From: Bifidobacterium polysaccharolyticum
Lineage (GTDB): Bacteria > Actinomycetota > Actinomycetes > Actinomycetales > Bifidobacteriaceae
Reading direction: 5' to 3'
Assembly (NCBI RefSeq): GCF_016101585.1
Contig: NZ_JACFQG010000003.1
Location: 276,019 to 340,018, forward strand
Length of the DNA stretch: 64,000 nucleotides
Under the pieces are notes generated by a model. It did no database searches and was not told the DNA's origin. It saw only the letters and a program-made list of their open reading frames with translations. This document shows positions 7,421-17,138 of this stretch, in pieces (position 1 is the first letter of the stretch; each line of letters opens with the position of its first letter). The translations under genes were made by a program, and so were the position numbers.

Positions 7421-10357
7421 GTGGGGGGTAGCGTGTTGAAGCATTTGCAAGAACGGGGCACTAAGGGTCCACAGCATGTGGATCGCCCTATCATCGCTGT
7501 TTTGATAACTCTTTTGGCGACGCTGGCCATGGTCGTTCCCCTTGGGTTGAGCGCTCTGTCGGCAAACCAGGCCAATGCCACCGATGCGCAAGGCGCAACA
7601 GCAAGCGCAAAGCCGTTGCTCTATAAACTTCTGGCTTATAATGACAAAATCGATTCCTACGAGGATGAGCTGCGCATGGACTTCATCCTGCGTGTGAAGC
7701 ATGGCGCATTCGATCCACAATGCCAAAACGGGGATGATTCCTCTGCGGCTGGAACGCAAACTTGTGCATTGTCTTTCTTCTACGAATTCGAGGGAGAGAC
7801 CAACAAAACGCACTATCGGCGACTGCGTTATATGCAGACCATACCGTCAGACAGCAGTGATCCCAACAATCCAACTTCTATTGCCAACCCTGGCGCTGGT
7901 GCAGTGAAATGGGCATATAACCAGGGCGAATACTTCACGGTCCATAAGGTGATCAACTCCGGCCTTTATGATTTTCTGGTAATCTCCATTGAAGGCGATT
8001 TGTCTTATGGAGACAAAAACGATAATCCGCAATATTATCAGGCGGGAGGCTATCCTCAGCCGCTCAACCTCTATGCGGTTGTTGGTCCGCAGAATACTTT
8101 GACCTGCGGCTCTTCCCCGTGGGATTATAATGGTGATGATTGCTATGACTTCCATCCTGAATCTTTGGTCGGTTTAGGCGATACGGTCTCCAACATCACT
8201 GCAGATGAGGGGAAAAACATAAAGCTGTACATGGGCGATTGCTACGCCAACGATCCGAACCGCTGTAGCGGGCCTGCATCCTTTGTCGGCTGGGACAATT
8301 ATCCGGTGCTGTGGAGCGGGCATCAGGCCAACTGGGGCCTGGTAACCGATTATGGGCTTTCAGTTGATCTGGGAAACAATCAGAGCAAACCCTATAACCC
8401 AGGGGTGGCACCACCAAACTCCTTCTTTGTCTATTGGTTCAATGTCCGAGGCGGGAGCAATATATGCTCCAAGACCGATTCTTACTACTACCAGTGGGTT
8501 GGTCTTAAAAACAGCCAGTGGATGCCTGTCGATTCCTTGACCCCCAAACCCGTACTGTTAGGCAATAAACAACAAATCAGTAAGAACAATGCAAAGACAA
8601 CCTCCTGGGGCATTCAATACGATGTGGGAACCAACAACGCTAATAATTCCGGCGTTCAAGCCTCGAATATGGCGCAGCCGGCGACAGGTCCAGCAAACGA
8701 GCTGAACGTGAACGCAGCGAATCCGACTGGTCCGCAGGCAAAAGACGGGTCAATCGATTTCAAACGCATTACGGAACAAGAGGGCTTCGACGGGTACTTC
8801 AAGCTGGTCACCTGGCCTGTGACCAGGAATATGGATGACACCGGCACCAGCAACAACTGCACGGTCAACCCAGAAGTATACAACCCAATGCGAGTGGGTC
8901 TTGCCGGCATAACGGACGATATGGATGCTACGCAAAAGGATAAGAATCTGGACACGGGATGGACCATTGACACTGCCTTCTATAAGTATGATGTGCCACG
9001 TCCCAACGATCCGACCATAACCAACATCCAGAATGATGCCGACGGCTCCTTGAATGCCTCGGGGAGCGTCTATACCGGCACGCTTGATCCGGTGGTCAGC
9101 GGTGAGTGCACTCCCTCCAAAGACGACACGCATCCCAACACGGTTACCCTTTATGGCGAGGATCCCAGCAAACCCTTCAAGGAAGGGCAGAGTAAGAGCA
9201 GTGACGACTTGGTGAAAAGCTCGGACAACTGGGGGTTCAAACTGGGAGAGACCGTATGTAAGGTCGATCCCAAGAGCAAGCAGGGAGGGTCCTGGCAGAT
9301 ACAGGACACCAACAAGCAGTATCCGTCGCCTGATCCCGGCAATAAGTATAACGGCTACAGGCGCTATCACGCCTGGGTAACTGAGTCAGCCTCCGGGTTT
9401 GGTTTGACCTCGCTCTTCTCGAACATAGGAACAGCCTATTTCGTCTCCAACGAGAAGGCTCCCGACGGCAAGCTCTCTGTAACGGTGCCCCATACAAAAA
9501 ACGGGAATCTGCCGGCAAACTCGGTCGTCACCTTCAAGGGCACGGTTTCACCCATATATACAGCCTGGTCTTCGGGAGGTCTGGGGATGACCGATTCCAA
9601 GATGGCCATTTCCATGAAACAGAACACTGCCTCGGACTGGACCAGTCTGGTGACCACACCGGCCAACACCTTCCAGAGGGACTCGGCGGTCAATACTACT
9701 GTGCCTTCCTTCACGGACCCCGCGTCAGGATCTGTGCTGAATGTCGTCAAGACGACGGCTTCCACATGGTCCTGGAGCTTGAACATACCAGCTGACAAAT
9801 TCAAGGCCTACAACGGTGACGACGAGACAGAAAAGTATACCTTCCAGGTCAAGATGATCAACCCGCTGAATGCCCCTTCGGATCCGGTTTCCATCAATCA
9901 AAAGGTCGACATCACGCCAACCACTCTGACCTTGGAACGGTATGACGTCTTCCAAGTAGGAGGGAAAGCATACAAGTATGTCAACGGTAATACAAGGATT
10001 CCTGAGACCAAAGGCACTCTGGTCCATATAACCTGGCTCGGCAATACAAGCACCGATGTCGCTGTGGGAGACCAGGGTTCATGGCAGGCGAGTACCCCTG
10101 AGGGGATAAACAAGGGGGTAATCACTGCCCAGGTTTCTTCCGATGATGCTGAAAGCGCTGATCCTCAAAGCGGCAACTTCAAGGGAGGAAACGAGTCAGC
10201 CACAGTGTCGCACGAGCTGGAATTCCGGCCCTCCAATGCCTCCCTGCCCCTTACTGGAGGATGGCCGCTTTCCGTGCTCAAGATACTGTCGATGCTGGCA
10301 CTGGGTCTGGTCGGCTTTGTCGCCTGTCTAAGGAACAGGCAAGAGAGCCGATACTGA
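7421..10357 (+). CDS. Large LPLTG-anchored surface protein of unknown fold
   Basis: A 978-residue (from the GTG at 7421) secreted and cell-wall-anchored protein. It has an N-terminal signal peptide (hydrophobic core VLITLLATLAMVV, likely cleavage after SANQANA near residue 48) and a complete C-terminal sorting signal: LPLTG at residues 942-946, a hydrophobic helix and a basic tail. Between these are about 900 polar residues rich in N, D, S, T and Y, with scattered cysteines and no domain I recognise. The start is uncertain: GTG 7421, GTG 7433 and TTG 7436 are all possible around a G6 run, which may itself act as the ribosome binding site for the last. The 228-bp non-coding leader (7193-7420) shows no clear gene. 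A bidirectional hairpin follows. Probably an adhesin or carbohydrate-binding surface protein, by inference. Confidence 0.75.
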   Translation: MGGSVLKHLQERGTKGPQHVDRPIIAVLITLLATLAMVVPLGLSALSANQANATDAQGATASAKPLLYKLLAYNDKIDSYEDELRMDFILRVKHGAFDPQCQNGDDSSAAGTQTCALSFFYEFEGETNKTHYRRLRYMQTIPSDSSDPNNPTSIANPGAGAVKWAYNQGEYFTVHKVINSGLYDFLVISIEGDLSYGDKNDNPQYYQAGGYPQPLNLYAVVGPQNTLTCGSSPWDYNGDDCYDFHPESLVGLGDTVSNITADEGKNIKLYMGDCYANDPNRCSGPASFVGWDNYPVLWSGHQANWGLVTDYGLSVDLGNNQSKPYNPGVAPPNSFFVYWFNVRGGSNICSKTDSYYYQWVGLKNSQWMPVDSLTPKPVLLGNKQQISKNNAKTTSWGIQYDVGTNNANNSGVQASNMAQPATGPANELNVNAANPTGPQAKDGSIDFKRITEQEGFDGYFKLVTWPVTRNMDDTGTSNNCTVNPEVYNPMRVGLAGITDDMDATQKDKNLDTGWTIDTAFYKYDVPRPNDPTITNIQNDADGSLNASGSVYTGTLDPVVSGECTPSKDDTHPNTVTLYGEDPSKPFKEGQSKSSDDLVKSSDNWGFKLGETVCKVDPKSKQGGSWQIQDTNKQYPSPDPGNKYNGYRRYHAWVTESASGFGLTSLFSNIGTAYFVSNEKAPDGKLSVTVPHTKNGNLPANSVVTFKGTVSPIYTAWSSGGLGMTDSKMAISMKQNTASDWTSLVTTPANTFQRDSAVNTTVPSFTDPASGSVLNVVKTTASTWSWSLNIPADKFKAYNGDDETEKYTFQVKMINPLNAPSDPVSINQKVDITPTTLTLERYDVFQVGGKAYKYVNGNTRIPETKGTLVHITWLGNTSTDVAVGDQGSWQASTPEGINKGVITAQVSSDDAESADPQSGNFKGGNESATVSHELEFRPSNASLPLTGGWPLSVLKILSMLALGLVGFVACLRNRQESRY

Positions 10358-10371
10358 TTCCGCGGCATAAG

Positions 10372-10428
10372 GCAGGGTCTGCGCTCGTATCCATGGAATT
10401 TGGGGTATGAGCGCAGGCCCTGCTTGTG
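10372..10428. terminator. Bidirectional terminator hairpin
   Basis: A 15-bp stem (10372-10386 with 10409-10423, one G-U pair) encloses a 22-nt loop and is followed on the plus strand by TTGTGTTT. It lies between the convergent surface-protein gene and the tRNA pair, so it can stop transcripts from both sides. Confidence 0.75.
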
Positions 10429-10435
10429 TTTCCTG

Positions 10436-10516
10436 TGCGCGAGATGGGACTCGAACCCACACGTCCGAAGACACAGGAACCTAAATCCTGCGCGGCTACC
10501 ATTACGCCACTCGCGC
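10436..10516 (-). tRNA. tRNA-Leu (UAG)
   Basis: The reverse complement folds as a class II tRNA: acceptor GCGCGAG/CTCGCGC, D arm with GGTAG, anticodon stem CAGGA/TCCTG around loop TTTAGGT (anticodon TAG), a long variable arm (TGTCTTCGGACG) and a T arm GTGGGTTCGAGTCCCAT. The 3' CCA is not encoded. It reads CUN leucine codons. Confidence 0.95.
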
Positions 10517-10556
10517 GTACGACATACCTCGCCGTTTAAAAAGCAGCTGGTAGAAG

Positions 10557-10629
10557 AGCCACTTGACAGAATCGAACTGTCGACCTTCTCATTACGAGTG
10601 AGACGCTCTGCCAACTGAGCTAAAGTGGC
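10557..10629 (-). tRNA. tRNA-Thr (CGU)
   Basis: The reverse complement gives a 73-nt tRNA: acceptor GCCACTT/AAGTGGC, D arm AGCTCAGTTGGCAGAGC, anticodon stem TCTCA/TGAGA around CTCGTAA (anticodon CGT) and T arm GACAGTTCGATTCTGTC. The 3' CCA is not encoded. It reads ACG and lies 40 nt upstream of tRNA-Leu, probably in the same transcript. Confidence 0.95.
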
Positions 10630-10752
10630 CTTCGCCTCCCCTCCGGACATACCGGAAGAAGACAACATGCTACATCATACTGGATGCGCGCGATAAAAAA
10701 CGCCTTGGGCCTTGGACCGAGGGTGTACAAGCTTCTTGACACAATGGAGGGC

Positions 10753-11877
10753 ATGGATCTCAATGATTTCTATGCCGTCATTCCGGCCGGTGGCGTGGGT
10801 ACCCGGCTCTGGCCATTGAGCCGCCAGGACCGGCCCAAGTTCCTCTACGATCTGTTGGGTTCAGGCAGAACAATGATCCAGGGAACTTTTGACCGGCTGG
10901 CTGGCATCTGCGGGGCCGATCATGTGGTCGTCTCCACTGGCCAGCGGCATGTGGACCAGGTGCGTCAGCAGCTTCCGGACCTGGCTGAGGACGCGCTCTT
11001 CGCCGAGCCTGTTCCTCGCGATTCCACGGCGGCTATAGCCTTGGCGACTGCTGTGCTGGCCCAGCGGCACGGAGGGAAAATCATCGTGGGCTCCTTTGCC
11101 GCCGACCACGTCATCCGAGACGACAAAGCGTTCGCAGCTTCAGTGGGGCAGGCGGTGGCGGCGGCGCGAGCCGGTTATGTGACCACCATCGGTATCGCCG
11201 CCTCCCGTCCCTCCACCGCTTTCGGCTACATCCACCAAGGCCCCTCCCTGGCCGATCGCATTCCCGGGGCTCCGGATGCCCACCTGGTCAGCGAATTCGT
11301 AGAGAAGCCGGATGCCTCTACGGCCCAGGCCTACCTGTCCACAGGGGAGTACCGATGGAACGCCGGCATGTTCGTCATGCAAGCACAGGTGCTCCTTGAC
11401 TGCCTGCGTCGTTACAAGCCGGAGCTCCACGCCGCAGTCATGGCGATTGCCCGGGTTTGGGACCAGGGCGAGCAGGCGCGCAGCCAGGCCATGGAGGAGC
11501 ACTGGCCGGGCATCGAGAAGATCGCCTTCGACTATGCCGTAGCCGAGCCATTATCGGCGGCCGGCGGCGTGGCGGTTGTTCCAGGGGGCTTCGATTGGGA
11601 TGACATTGGCGACTTCAATTCAGTGGCGGGTCTGCTTCCGTCGTCCAACAGGCGCAACATCAAGATTCTTGGTGATGCCGACCGGGTCATGTACTTGGAT
11701 TCAGCCGGAGACATGGTCGTGCCTGGCTCCGAACGCACGGTCGCTCTTCTGGGCGTGGATGACATGATCGTCGTCGACACTCCCGATGCTCTCCTGGTGG
11801 CCCCTCGGGCCCGCAGCCAGGAAGTCAAGGACATGGTGGCCAAGCTGGCCCAGTACGGCTGTGACGACATACTCTGA
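10753..11877 (+). CDS. manC: Mannose-1-phosphate guanylyltransferase
   Basis: This enzyme makes GDP-mannose from mannose 1-phosphate and GTP. The 374-residue protein has the nucleotidyltransferase signature FYAVIPAGGVGTRLWPLSR followed by the catalytic lysine in RPKFLYDLLG at residues 5-35, FAADHVI near 115, FVEKPD near 180, RWNAGMFV near 200 and FDWDDIGDF near 285. It lacks the C-terminal isomerase domain of the bifunctional enzymes. In-frame ATGs at 10684, 10744 and 10753 are possible; 10753 is chosen because CACAAT plus GGAGGGC precede it, the same arrangement as at other starts in this window. GDP-mannose could feed the polyprenol-mannose synthase at 55.4 kb. Confidence 0.88.
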   Translation: MDLNDFYAVIPAGGVGTRLWPLSRQDRPKFLYDLLGSGRTMIQGTFDRLAGICGADHVVVSTGQRHVDQVRQQLPDLAEDALFAEPVPRDSTAAIALATAVLAQRHGGKIIVGSFAADHVIRDDKAFAASVGQAVAAARAGYVTTIGIAASRPSTAFGYIHQGPSLADRIPGAPDAHLVSEFVEKPDASTAQAYLSTGEYRWNAGMFVMQAQVLLDCLRRYKPELHAAVMAIARVWDQGEQARSQAMEEHWPGIEKIAFDYAVAEPLSAAGGVAVVPGGFDWDDIGDFNSVAGLLPSSNRRNIKILGDADRVMYLDSAGDMVVPGSERTVALLGVDDMIVVDTPDALLVAPRARSQEVKDMVAKLAQYGCDDIL

Positions 11878-12006
11878 GAGCGATTTGGTCCAGCTAAGAA
11901 GGTTGGCCGATTTTGTTGTCTTCTGTCTGCTTTTGTGAGTAGTTTGGGATACAGAACCGGGTGCTCGGCAGACCGGGCATCACCTCATGAAAGGACCCGA
12001 ACAACC

Positions 12007-13704
12007 ATGGCCATCAATCCTCCAGTGGACGCTACCAGCACCAAGGCCTGGGCGGCCTTGCACCAGCACTTCGACGACATGCAGCGCCAGGGGATCGATC
12101 TGCGCGCATGGTTCGCCAAGGACCCGCAGCGCACCGAAAAGCTCAGCTTCGAGCTGGGCGATCTCTATATCGATCTGTCCAAGAATCTGATTCAGCCCGA
12201 GACCTTGTCCCTGCTGGCTCAGCTGGGCCGCGAGGTCGGCCTTGAGGAGCGGATCGAGGCCATGTTCAACGGCGAGCACATCAACAACACCGAGGACAGG
12301 GCCGTTTTGCACACAGCCCTGCGCCGTCCCGAGGAAGACCGCGGCAGGCTGATCGTGGACGGCCAGGATGTGGTGGGCGACGTCCGCGATACCCTCAAGC
12401 GCATCTATGCCTTTGCCGACCAGGTCCGCTCGGGCAGCTGGACCGGTCTGACCGGCAAGCGGATCACCACGGTGGTCAACATCGGCATCGGCGGCTCCGA
12501 CCTGGGCCCGGTCATGGCCTACGAGGCCCTGAAGCCTTATGCTGATGCCGGCATCAGCGCCCGCTACATCTCCAACATCGATCCCAACGATCTGGCCGAG
12601 AAGACGCGCGATCTGGATCCGGAAACCACGCTCTTCATCATCGTCTCCAAGACTTTCACCACCCTGGAGACCCTGACCAACGCCCGCCAGGCCCGCACTT
12701 GGCTCCTGAAGAGCCTTGGGGAACGTGGCCTGCTGTCCAAGGACGGCCAGGACCTCTCGGCCGAGGCCATCCGTCGGCACTTCATCGCCGTCTCGACGGC
12801 CCTGGACAAGGTGCGCGACTTCGGCATCGATCCGGACAACGTCTTCGGCTTCTGGAACTGGGTCGGCGGCCGGTACTCAGTGGATTCCGCCGTGGGCACC
12901 TCCCTGGCCATCACTATCGGCCCCGAGCGCTTCGAGGAGTTCCTCAAGGGCTTCAACACCGTTGACCGCTACTTCCGCGCCACCCCTCTGGACCGGAATG
13001 TAGTGGCCCTGATGGGTCTGCTCAACGTTTGGTATGTCAACTTCTTCGGTGCACACTCGCACGCCGTTCTGCCCTATGACCAGTATCTACACCGCTTCCC
13101 GGCCTACCTGCAGCAGCTGACCATGGAATCCAACGGCAAGTCCGTGCGCTGGGACGGCACACCGGTGACCAGTCTGACCGGAGAAATCTTCTGGGGGGAG
13201 CCCGGCACCAACGGCCAGCATGCCTTCTACCAGCTGATCCATCAGGGCACCCGTCTGATTCCTGCTGATTTCATCGCCTTCGCCAACACCCCCAACCCGG
13301 CCAAGGACGGCGACCAGGACGTGCACGAGCTCTTCCTGGCCAACTTCCTGGCCCAGACCAAGGCATTGGCCTTCGGCAAGACCGCTGATGAGGTCCGTGC
13401 CGAGGGCACTCCCGAGGCCATCGTCCCGGCCAGGGTCTTCACCGGCAACAGGCCCACCACCTCCATTTTCGGCGATGCGCTGACCCCGGCAGCCCTGGGC
13501 GAGCTGATCGCCCTCTACGAGCACATCACACTGACCGAGGGCACCGTCTGGGGCATTGATTCCTTCGACCAATGGGGAGTTGAGCTGGGCAAGAAGCTGG
13601 CCCGCGAGATCACCCCGGCCATCTCCCGGGATGACCAGGCGCTGGCCGAGCAGGATCAGTCCACCAGGTCTTTGATCGCCTTCTACAGGGCCCACCGCCG
13701 CTGA
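12007..13704 (+). CDS. pgi: Glucose-6-phosphate isomerase
   Basis: Interconverts glucose 6-phosphate and fructose 6-phosphate. In bifidobacteria this feeds fructose 6-phosphate to the phosphoketolase pathway. The 565-residue protein contains [18 protein letters not shown] (sugar-phosphate binding), the [15 protein letters not shown] segment, GVGGRYS-like [16 protein letters not shown], the catalytic VRWDG-type and [23 protein letters not shown], and the C-terminal [22 protein letters not shown] site precedes the ATG at 12007; the open frame upstream to 11935 lacks one. Length is normal. Confidence 0.97.
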   Translation: MAINPPVDATSTKAWAALHQHFDDMQRQGIDLRAWFAKDPQRTEKLSFELGDLYIDLSKNLIQPETLSLLAQLGREVGLEERIEAMFNGEHINNTEDRAVLHTALRRPEEDRGRLIVDGQDVVGDVRDTLKRIYAFADQVRSGSWTGLTGKRITTVVNIGIGGSDLGPVMAYEALKPYADAGISARYISNIDPNDLAEKTRDLDPETTLFIIVSKTFTTLETLTNARQARTWLLKSLGERGLLSKDGQDLSAEAIRRHFIAVSTALDKVRDFGIDPDNVFGFWNWVGGRYSVDSAVGTSLAITIGPERFEEFLKGFNTVDRYFRATPLDRNVVALMGLLNVWYVNFFGAHSHAVLPYDQYLHRFPAYLQQLTMESNGKSVRWDGTPVTSLTGEIFWGEPGTNGQHAFYQLIHQGTRLIPADFIAFANTPNPAKDGDQDVHELFLANFLAQTKALAFGKTADEVRAEGTPEAIVPARVFTGNRPTTSIFGDALTPAALGELIALYEHITLTEGTVWGIDSFDQWGVELGKKLAREITPAISRDDQALAEQDQSTRSLIAFYRAHRR

Positions 13705-13708
13705 TGCC

Positions 13709-13870
13709 TAGCCGGGCCCTTGCAGGTCCGGCTCGTGATATATTATTGGACAGTTGTTTGCCGGAAGGGCAGCTGCCGCATGGGCTCCCTTCCTTTCAGG
13801 TCCAGCCGGATGTTCCGGCGGATCGGCACCCCCGACGGCAGACCGTCGGGTTCCGTTCAGGATCGCTTCC
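13709..13870 (+). other. Structured leader upstream of rplS
   Basis: The 221-nt gap between pgi and rplS carries three hairpins: one at about 13709-13733 (AGCCGGGCCC with AGGTCCGGCT), one at 13806-13818 (CCGGA/TCCGG with a 3-nt loop) and a perfect 8-bp stem with CAGA tetraloop at 13831-13850 (CCCGACGG/CCGTCGGG). The first may terminate pgi. The others lie in the rplS leader and could serve autoregulation by L19, which is inference. Confidence 0.4.
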
Positions 13871-13925
13871 TTGTGGATTGCGGTCCATGGCATGGGTCGA
13901 TGTGCGGCGGCCATGGAGGAACAGC

Positions 13926-14297
13926 ATGAACGCGATTCAGGAATTTGACGCCAGCCACATGAAGCCTGCGGAGCAGATCCCCGACTTCCGCCCCGGCGAT
14001 ACCGTCGAGGTCAACGTCAATATCACCGAGGGCAACAACTCCCGTATCCAGGCTTTCACGGGCGTGGTGATCGCCCGTCAGGGCTCCGGCGTGCGCGAGA
14101 CCATTCTGGTGCGCAAGGTCAGCTTCGGCGTGGGCGTCGAGCGCCGCTTCCCTCTGCACTCCCCGCAGATTGACTCCATCAAGGTGCTGCGCCACGGCCG
14201 TGTCCGCCGTGCCAAGCTTTACTACCTGCGTGGGCTGCACGGCAAGGCCGCCCGTATTGTCGAGCGGCGCGACAACAAGGCTGAGTCCGACAAGTAG
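13926..14297 (+). CDS. rplS: 50S ribosomal protein L19
   Basis: A 123-residue large-subunit ribosomal protein at the interface with the small subunit. It shows the family core [24 protein letters not shown], then [21 protein letters not shown] and [13 protein letters not shown], and ends [15 protein letters not shown], with a short charged tail. The ATG at 13926 has GGAGGA 6 nt upstream, and upstream in-frame codons are rejected on family length. It has its own leader and terminator, and trmD/rimM, the usual neighbours elsewhere, are not adjacent. Confidence 0.97.
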   Translation: MNAIQEFDASHMKPAEQIPDFRPGDTVEVNVNITEGNNSRIQAFTGVVIARQGSGVRETILVRKVSFGVGVERRFPLHSPQIDSIKVLRHGRVRRAKLYYLRGLHGKAARIVERRDNKAESDK

Positions 14298-14338
14298 GAT
14301 TTTGCCGGGGCGATTCAGCCCAGACCTTGGCCGTAAAC

Positions 14339-14367
14339 ACCCGGGATGCAGTTCTCCCGGGTTTTTT
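14339..14367 (+). terminator. Rho-independent terminator of rplS
   Basis: An 8-bp perfect stem (ACCCGGGA at 14339-14346 with TCCCGGGT at 14355-14362) with an 8-nt loop is followed by a run of six T. It lies 42 nt after the L19 stop codon. Confidence 0.92.
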
Positions 14368-14452
14368 CATGCTTGGGTGTGTACGCTATGAGGCATGCGG
14401 GACCTATTCTGTTAGTTAGTGTGTGGTTTTCTGCGGATGACAAGGAGTGAAT

Positions 14453-15217
14453 ATGGCCTTTCGGGATGAGGAAACGACCCCGTCAGGACTCTGGTACCCG
14501 GACGGCAGGCAGGCCACATCAGCCCCGGTGCCACCCCGTCATGCCCACGGCCACCCTGGTGGACGCGGCTCTGCCAGGGGCAGCCACCCACGTCTTGGCG
14601 AGCGTGGCTTTCTGCCCGAGTTCTTGTTCGAGCTGGTTGTCCTGCTGGTAGTGGTCTCCATCCTGCGCATTTTTTTGATCTGCAACTACATCATCCCTTC
14701 CGGCTCCATGGAGAACACCTTGGGTATCGGGGACAGAATCCTGACCACTCATAGGCTGACCAGATCCATGGTGGCTCCCCGCCGTGGGGATGTGGTGGTC
14801 TTTACTGATCCAGCTGACTGGCTCGGTGATGAATCCTCGCCCAGCTTTCGTGGCAATCACCTGGTCAAACGCCTGATTGGCATGCCCGGCGACACGGTGG
14901 CCTGCAAGGGTCATGGCGCCCCGGTCACCGTCAACGGTGTAGCCCTTGACGAAAGCTCCTACCTGCGCCCAGGGGTAGAGCCCAGCTCCTTCCCCTTCAG
15001 CATCAAGGTCGACCCTGGACATGTCTTCGTCATGGGCGACAACCGTTCCAACTCTGCAGATTCCCGCCTGCACAAGGACGACGGCCATAATGGCCTGGTT
15101 CCCATAGACAACATCAAAGGCACTGCATTGTTGACCTATTATCCGGTGGGCAGCTGGAAGCTGCTCAATAACCAGCACAAGGTCTTCGACGCCGTGCCCG
15201 ACCCGAAGCAGGACTGA
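14453..15217 (+). CDS. lepB: Signal peptidase I
   Basis: A 254-residue membrane serine protease that removes signal peptides from exported proteins. One transmembrane helix (LVVLLVVVSILRIFLICNYI) near residues 62-82 is followed by the catalytic serine in IIPSGSMENTLGIGD and the catalytic lysine in LVKRLIGMPGDTV. The box with GHVFVMGDNRSNSADSR near residue 185 completes the family signature. The N-terminal 60 residues are a polar cytoplasmic tail rich in G, H, P and R. The ATG at 14453 has AAGGAG 5 nt upstream. It precedes rnhB by 7 nt, an order also common in actinobacteria. Confidence 0.95.
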   Translation: MAFRDEETTPSGLWYPDGRQATSAPVPPRHAHGHPGGRGSARGSHPRLGERGFLPEFLFELVVLLVVVSILRIFLICNYIIPSGSMENTLGIGDRILTTHRLTRSMVAPRRGDVVVFTDPADWLGDESSPSFRGNHLVKRLIGMPGDTVACKGHGAPVTVNGVALDESSYLRPGVEPSSFPFSIKVDPGHVFVMGDNRSNSADSRLHKDDGHNGLVPIDNIKGTALLTYYPVGSWKLLNNQHKVFDAVPDPKQD

Positions 15218-15224
15218 ACCGGCT

Positions 15225-15932
15225 GTGAGGCGGATTCTGCCAACCCTGGCCACCGAGGCTGCCTTGGCAGACCAGGGAGCTGAGTATGTGCTGGGCCTGG
15301 ATGAGGTCGGTCGGGGAGCCCTGGCGGGCCCGGCCATGGTCGGCGTGGTGGCGGTCAGGTCCTCCGACCTGCCCCATTTGAAAGTCCCTGACGGGGTGGC
15401 GGATTCCAAGATGCTGACCCCTGCGCGTCGGCTGGCCATGTACCGTGATCTGGAGGACTGGGCTGCCGGCTGGGCGGTGGGGGCCTGCTCCAACCATGAG
15501 ATCGACCAGTGGGGCATCGTTCACGCCCTAGGCATCGCCGCCCTGCGTGCGCTGGCCGAATTGGAGCATGGGATGGACCTGGGGCCTGACTGCCGCCTGG
15601 CTGCCATCCTTGACGGCCCCCATGACTACATCACCCCGGCCGCCGACAGCTTTGACGCCCCCGACATCCCGGTTCTGCCCAAGGTGTCCACCCAGGTCAA
15701 GGGGGACGCCCACTGTGCCAGTGTGGCCTGCGCAGCGATCATAGCCAAGGTCACCCGTGACCAGCTCATGGTCCGGCTGGCCGCCTCGGATCCCGCCCTG
15801 GCCCCATACCAGTGGGAGCACAACAAGGGCTATGGGTCGCCTGCACACCTGGATGCCATTCGCCGCCTGGGGCCCAGCCGTCTGCATCGGGTCAGCTGGC
15901 ATTTGCCTTCATCCGGTCCCGGCAGGGGCTAA
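15225..15932 (+). CDS. rnhB: Ribonuclease HII
   Basis: A 235-residue enzyme that cleaves RNA in RNA:DNA hybrids and removes single ribonucleotides from DNA. The first catalytic acidic pair sits in LGLDEVGRGALAGP (residues 25-38); the others are in AILDGPHDYI and AKVTRDQLM, and the C-terminal HNKGYGSPAHLDAI motif is present. It starts at GTG 15225, only 7 nt after lepB, so the two are co-transcribed. Length is typical for actinobacterial RNase HII. Confidence 0.95.
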   Translation: MRRILPTLATEAALADQGAEYVLGLDEVGRGALAGPAMVGVVAVRSSDLPHLKVPDGVADSKMLTPARRLAMYRDLEDWAAGWAVGACSNHEIDQWGIVHALGIAALRALAELEHGMDLGPDCRLAAILDGPHDYITPAADSFDAPDIPVLPKVSTQVKGDAHCASVACAAIIAKVTRDQLMVRLAASDPALAPYQWEHNKGYGSPAHLDAIRRLGPSRLHRVSWHLPSSGPGRG

Positions 15933-15970
15933 TATCGGAACGGTCGAAACGGCTATCGGAAGAAGGTCAC

Positions 15971-17092
15971 ATGCCCGCAGGCAGCGGCGGCAGGTCACGG
16001 TCCAAGCGCCCCTCCATGTTCGAGGTTGCCCGGCTGGCCGGTGTCTCCCACCAGACTGTGTCCAGGGTCATCAACAATTCCAAGGACGTCTCGCCGGCAA
16101 CCAGGGTCAAGGTGCAGCAGGCCATCAGAAAGCTGGGCTACCGACCCAGCAACTCTGCGCGGGCCTTGGCATCCAGTCGCAGCCGAACCATCGGACTGGT
16201 GGCGGGCGGTGTCAGTCTTTTTGGACCTGTCTCATCGATCACAGCCATTGAGACCGTGGCCCGTTCCCATGGCCTGTTCATGTCGGTCATGATGGTGGAC
16301 GAGTCAACCTGTACGCTTACTGGATTCCAGGAGCTCTGCGGCACCTTCCTGGAGCAGAATGTGGATGCCTTCATCTTTCTGACGCCCACCGACACCATGT
16401 TCAAGGCCGCCTGCCAGGTGGAGGTCAGCCAGCCCCGGGTCATCGTCACGTCCACGCATGGCATCACCAGCGTCGAAGAGGCCCTGAGCCGCCGGCGGGG
16501 CGATGGCCGGATAGCCCTGACCGGAATTGACCAGTGGGGTGCTGTGCAGCGCCTGGCCCGGCTGCTGGTCTCCCGGGGCCATCGACGGGTGCTGTATATG
16601 GCCGGCCCCTCTCAGTGGCGGGATGCCGCCACCCGGCTGGCCTCCTGGAAGGTGGCCTGCGCCCGCTGCCGCATACGAACGGCCGTGGTCCACGCCCGCA
16701 GCTGGGAGGCGGGGGAGTCCTACACGCTGATGAATCACCTGATCGATCAGCGGGGCATGAGCGGCACCTCCATGCCCTCAGCCGTGGTTACCGCCAACGA
16801 CAACCAGGCCGTGGGCGTGGCCCGGTCCCTGCAGGAGCACGGTATCCGTATTCCCAGTGACATCAGTCTGGTGGGCTTTGACGACGTTCCCACGGTAGAC
16901 AACATGTTTCCGCCGCTGGCCACGGTTCGCCCCCGCTTTGAGGATCTGGGCGTGGCCACCATGCGGCAGGTCCTGGCCCTGCTTCACCAGGGACAGCCGG
17001 TAGACTTCCCGGTCACCCACCATGGGGTGGGACTGATCCAGGCGGATGTGATTCAGCGTCGGTCCCTGGGCTACGCCGTCAAGCGCCTCTGA
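15971..17092 (+). CDS. LacI-family regulator of the arabinose operon
   Basis: A 373-residue LacI/GalR-type repressor. Residues 18-65 are the helix-turn-helix and hinge (MFEVARLAGVSHQTVSRVIN, then AIRKLGYRPSNSARALAS). The rest is a periplasmic-binding-protein-like effector domain with TANDNQAVG near 278 and VGFDDVP near 303. The ATG at 15971 has AGAAGG upstream; the longer open frame runs back into rnhB. It lies 102 nt upstream of araB on the same strand, and two palindromes fill the gap, so it probably represses araBDA in response to L-arabinose or a derivative. The effector is inferred from the neighbours. Confidence 0.9.
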   Translation: MPAGSGGRSRSKRPSMFEVARLAGVSHQTVSRVINNSKDVSPATRVKVQQAIRKLGYRPSNSARALASSRSRTIGLVAGGVSLFGPVSSITAIETVARSHGLFMSVMMVDESTCTLTGFQELCGTFLEQNVDAFIFLTPTDTMFKAACQVEVSQPRVIVTSTHGITSVEEALSRRRGDGRIALTGIDQWGAVQRLARLLVSRGHRRVLYMAGPSQWRDAATRLASWKVACARCRIRTAVVHARSWEAGESYTLMNHLIDQRGMSGTSMPSAVVTANDNQAVGVARSLQEHGIRIPSDISLVGFDDVPTVDNMFPPLATVRPRFEDLGVATMRQVLALLHQGQPVDFPVTHHGVGLIQADVIQRRSLGYAVKRL

Positions 17093-17138
17093 CTACCGTC
17101 GGCCTGCATCCAGCGGGCTTGCCTGACGCTCTGGTCTC

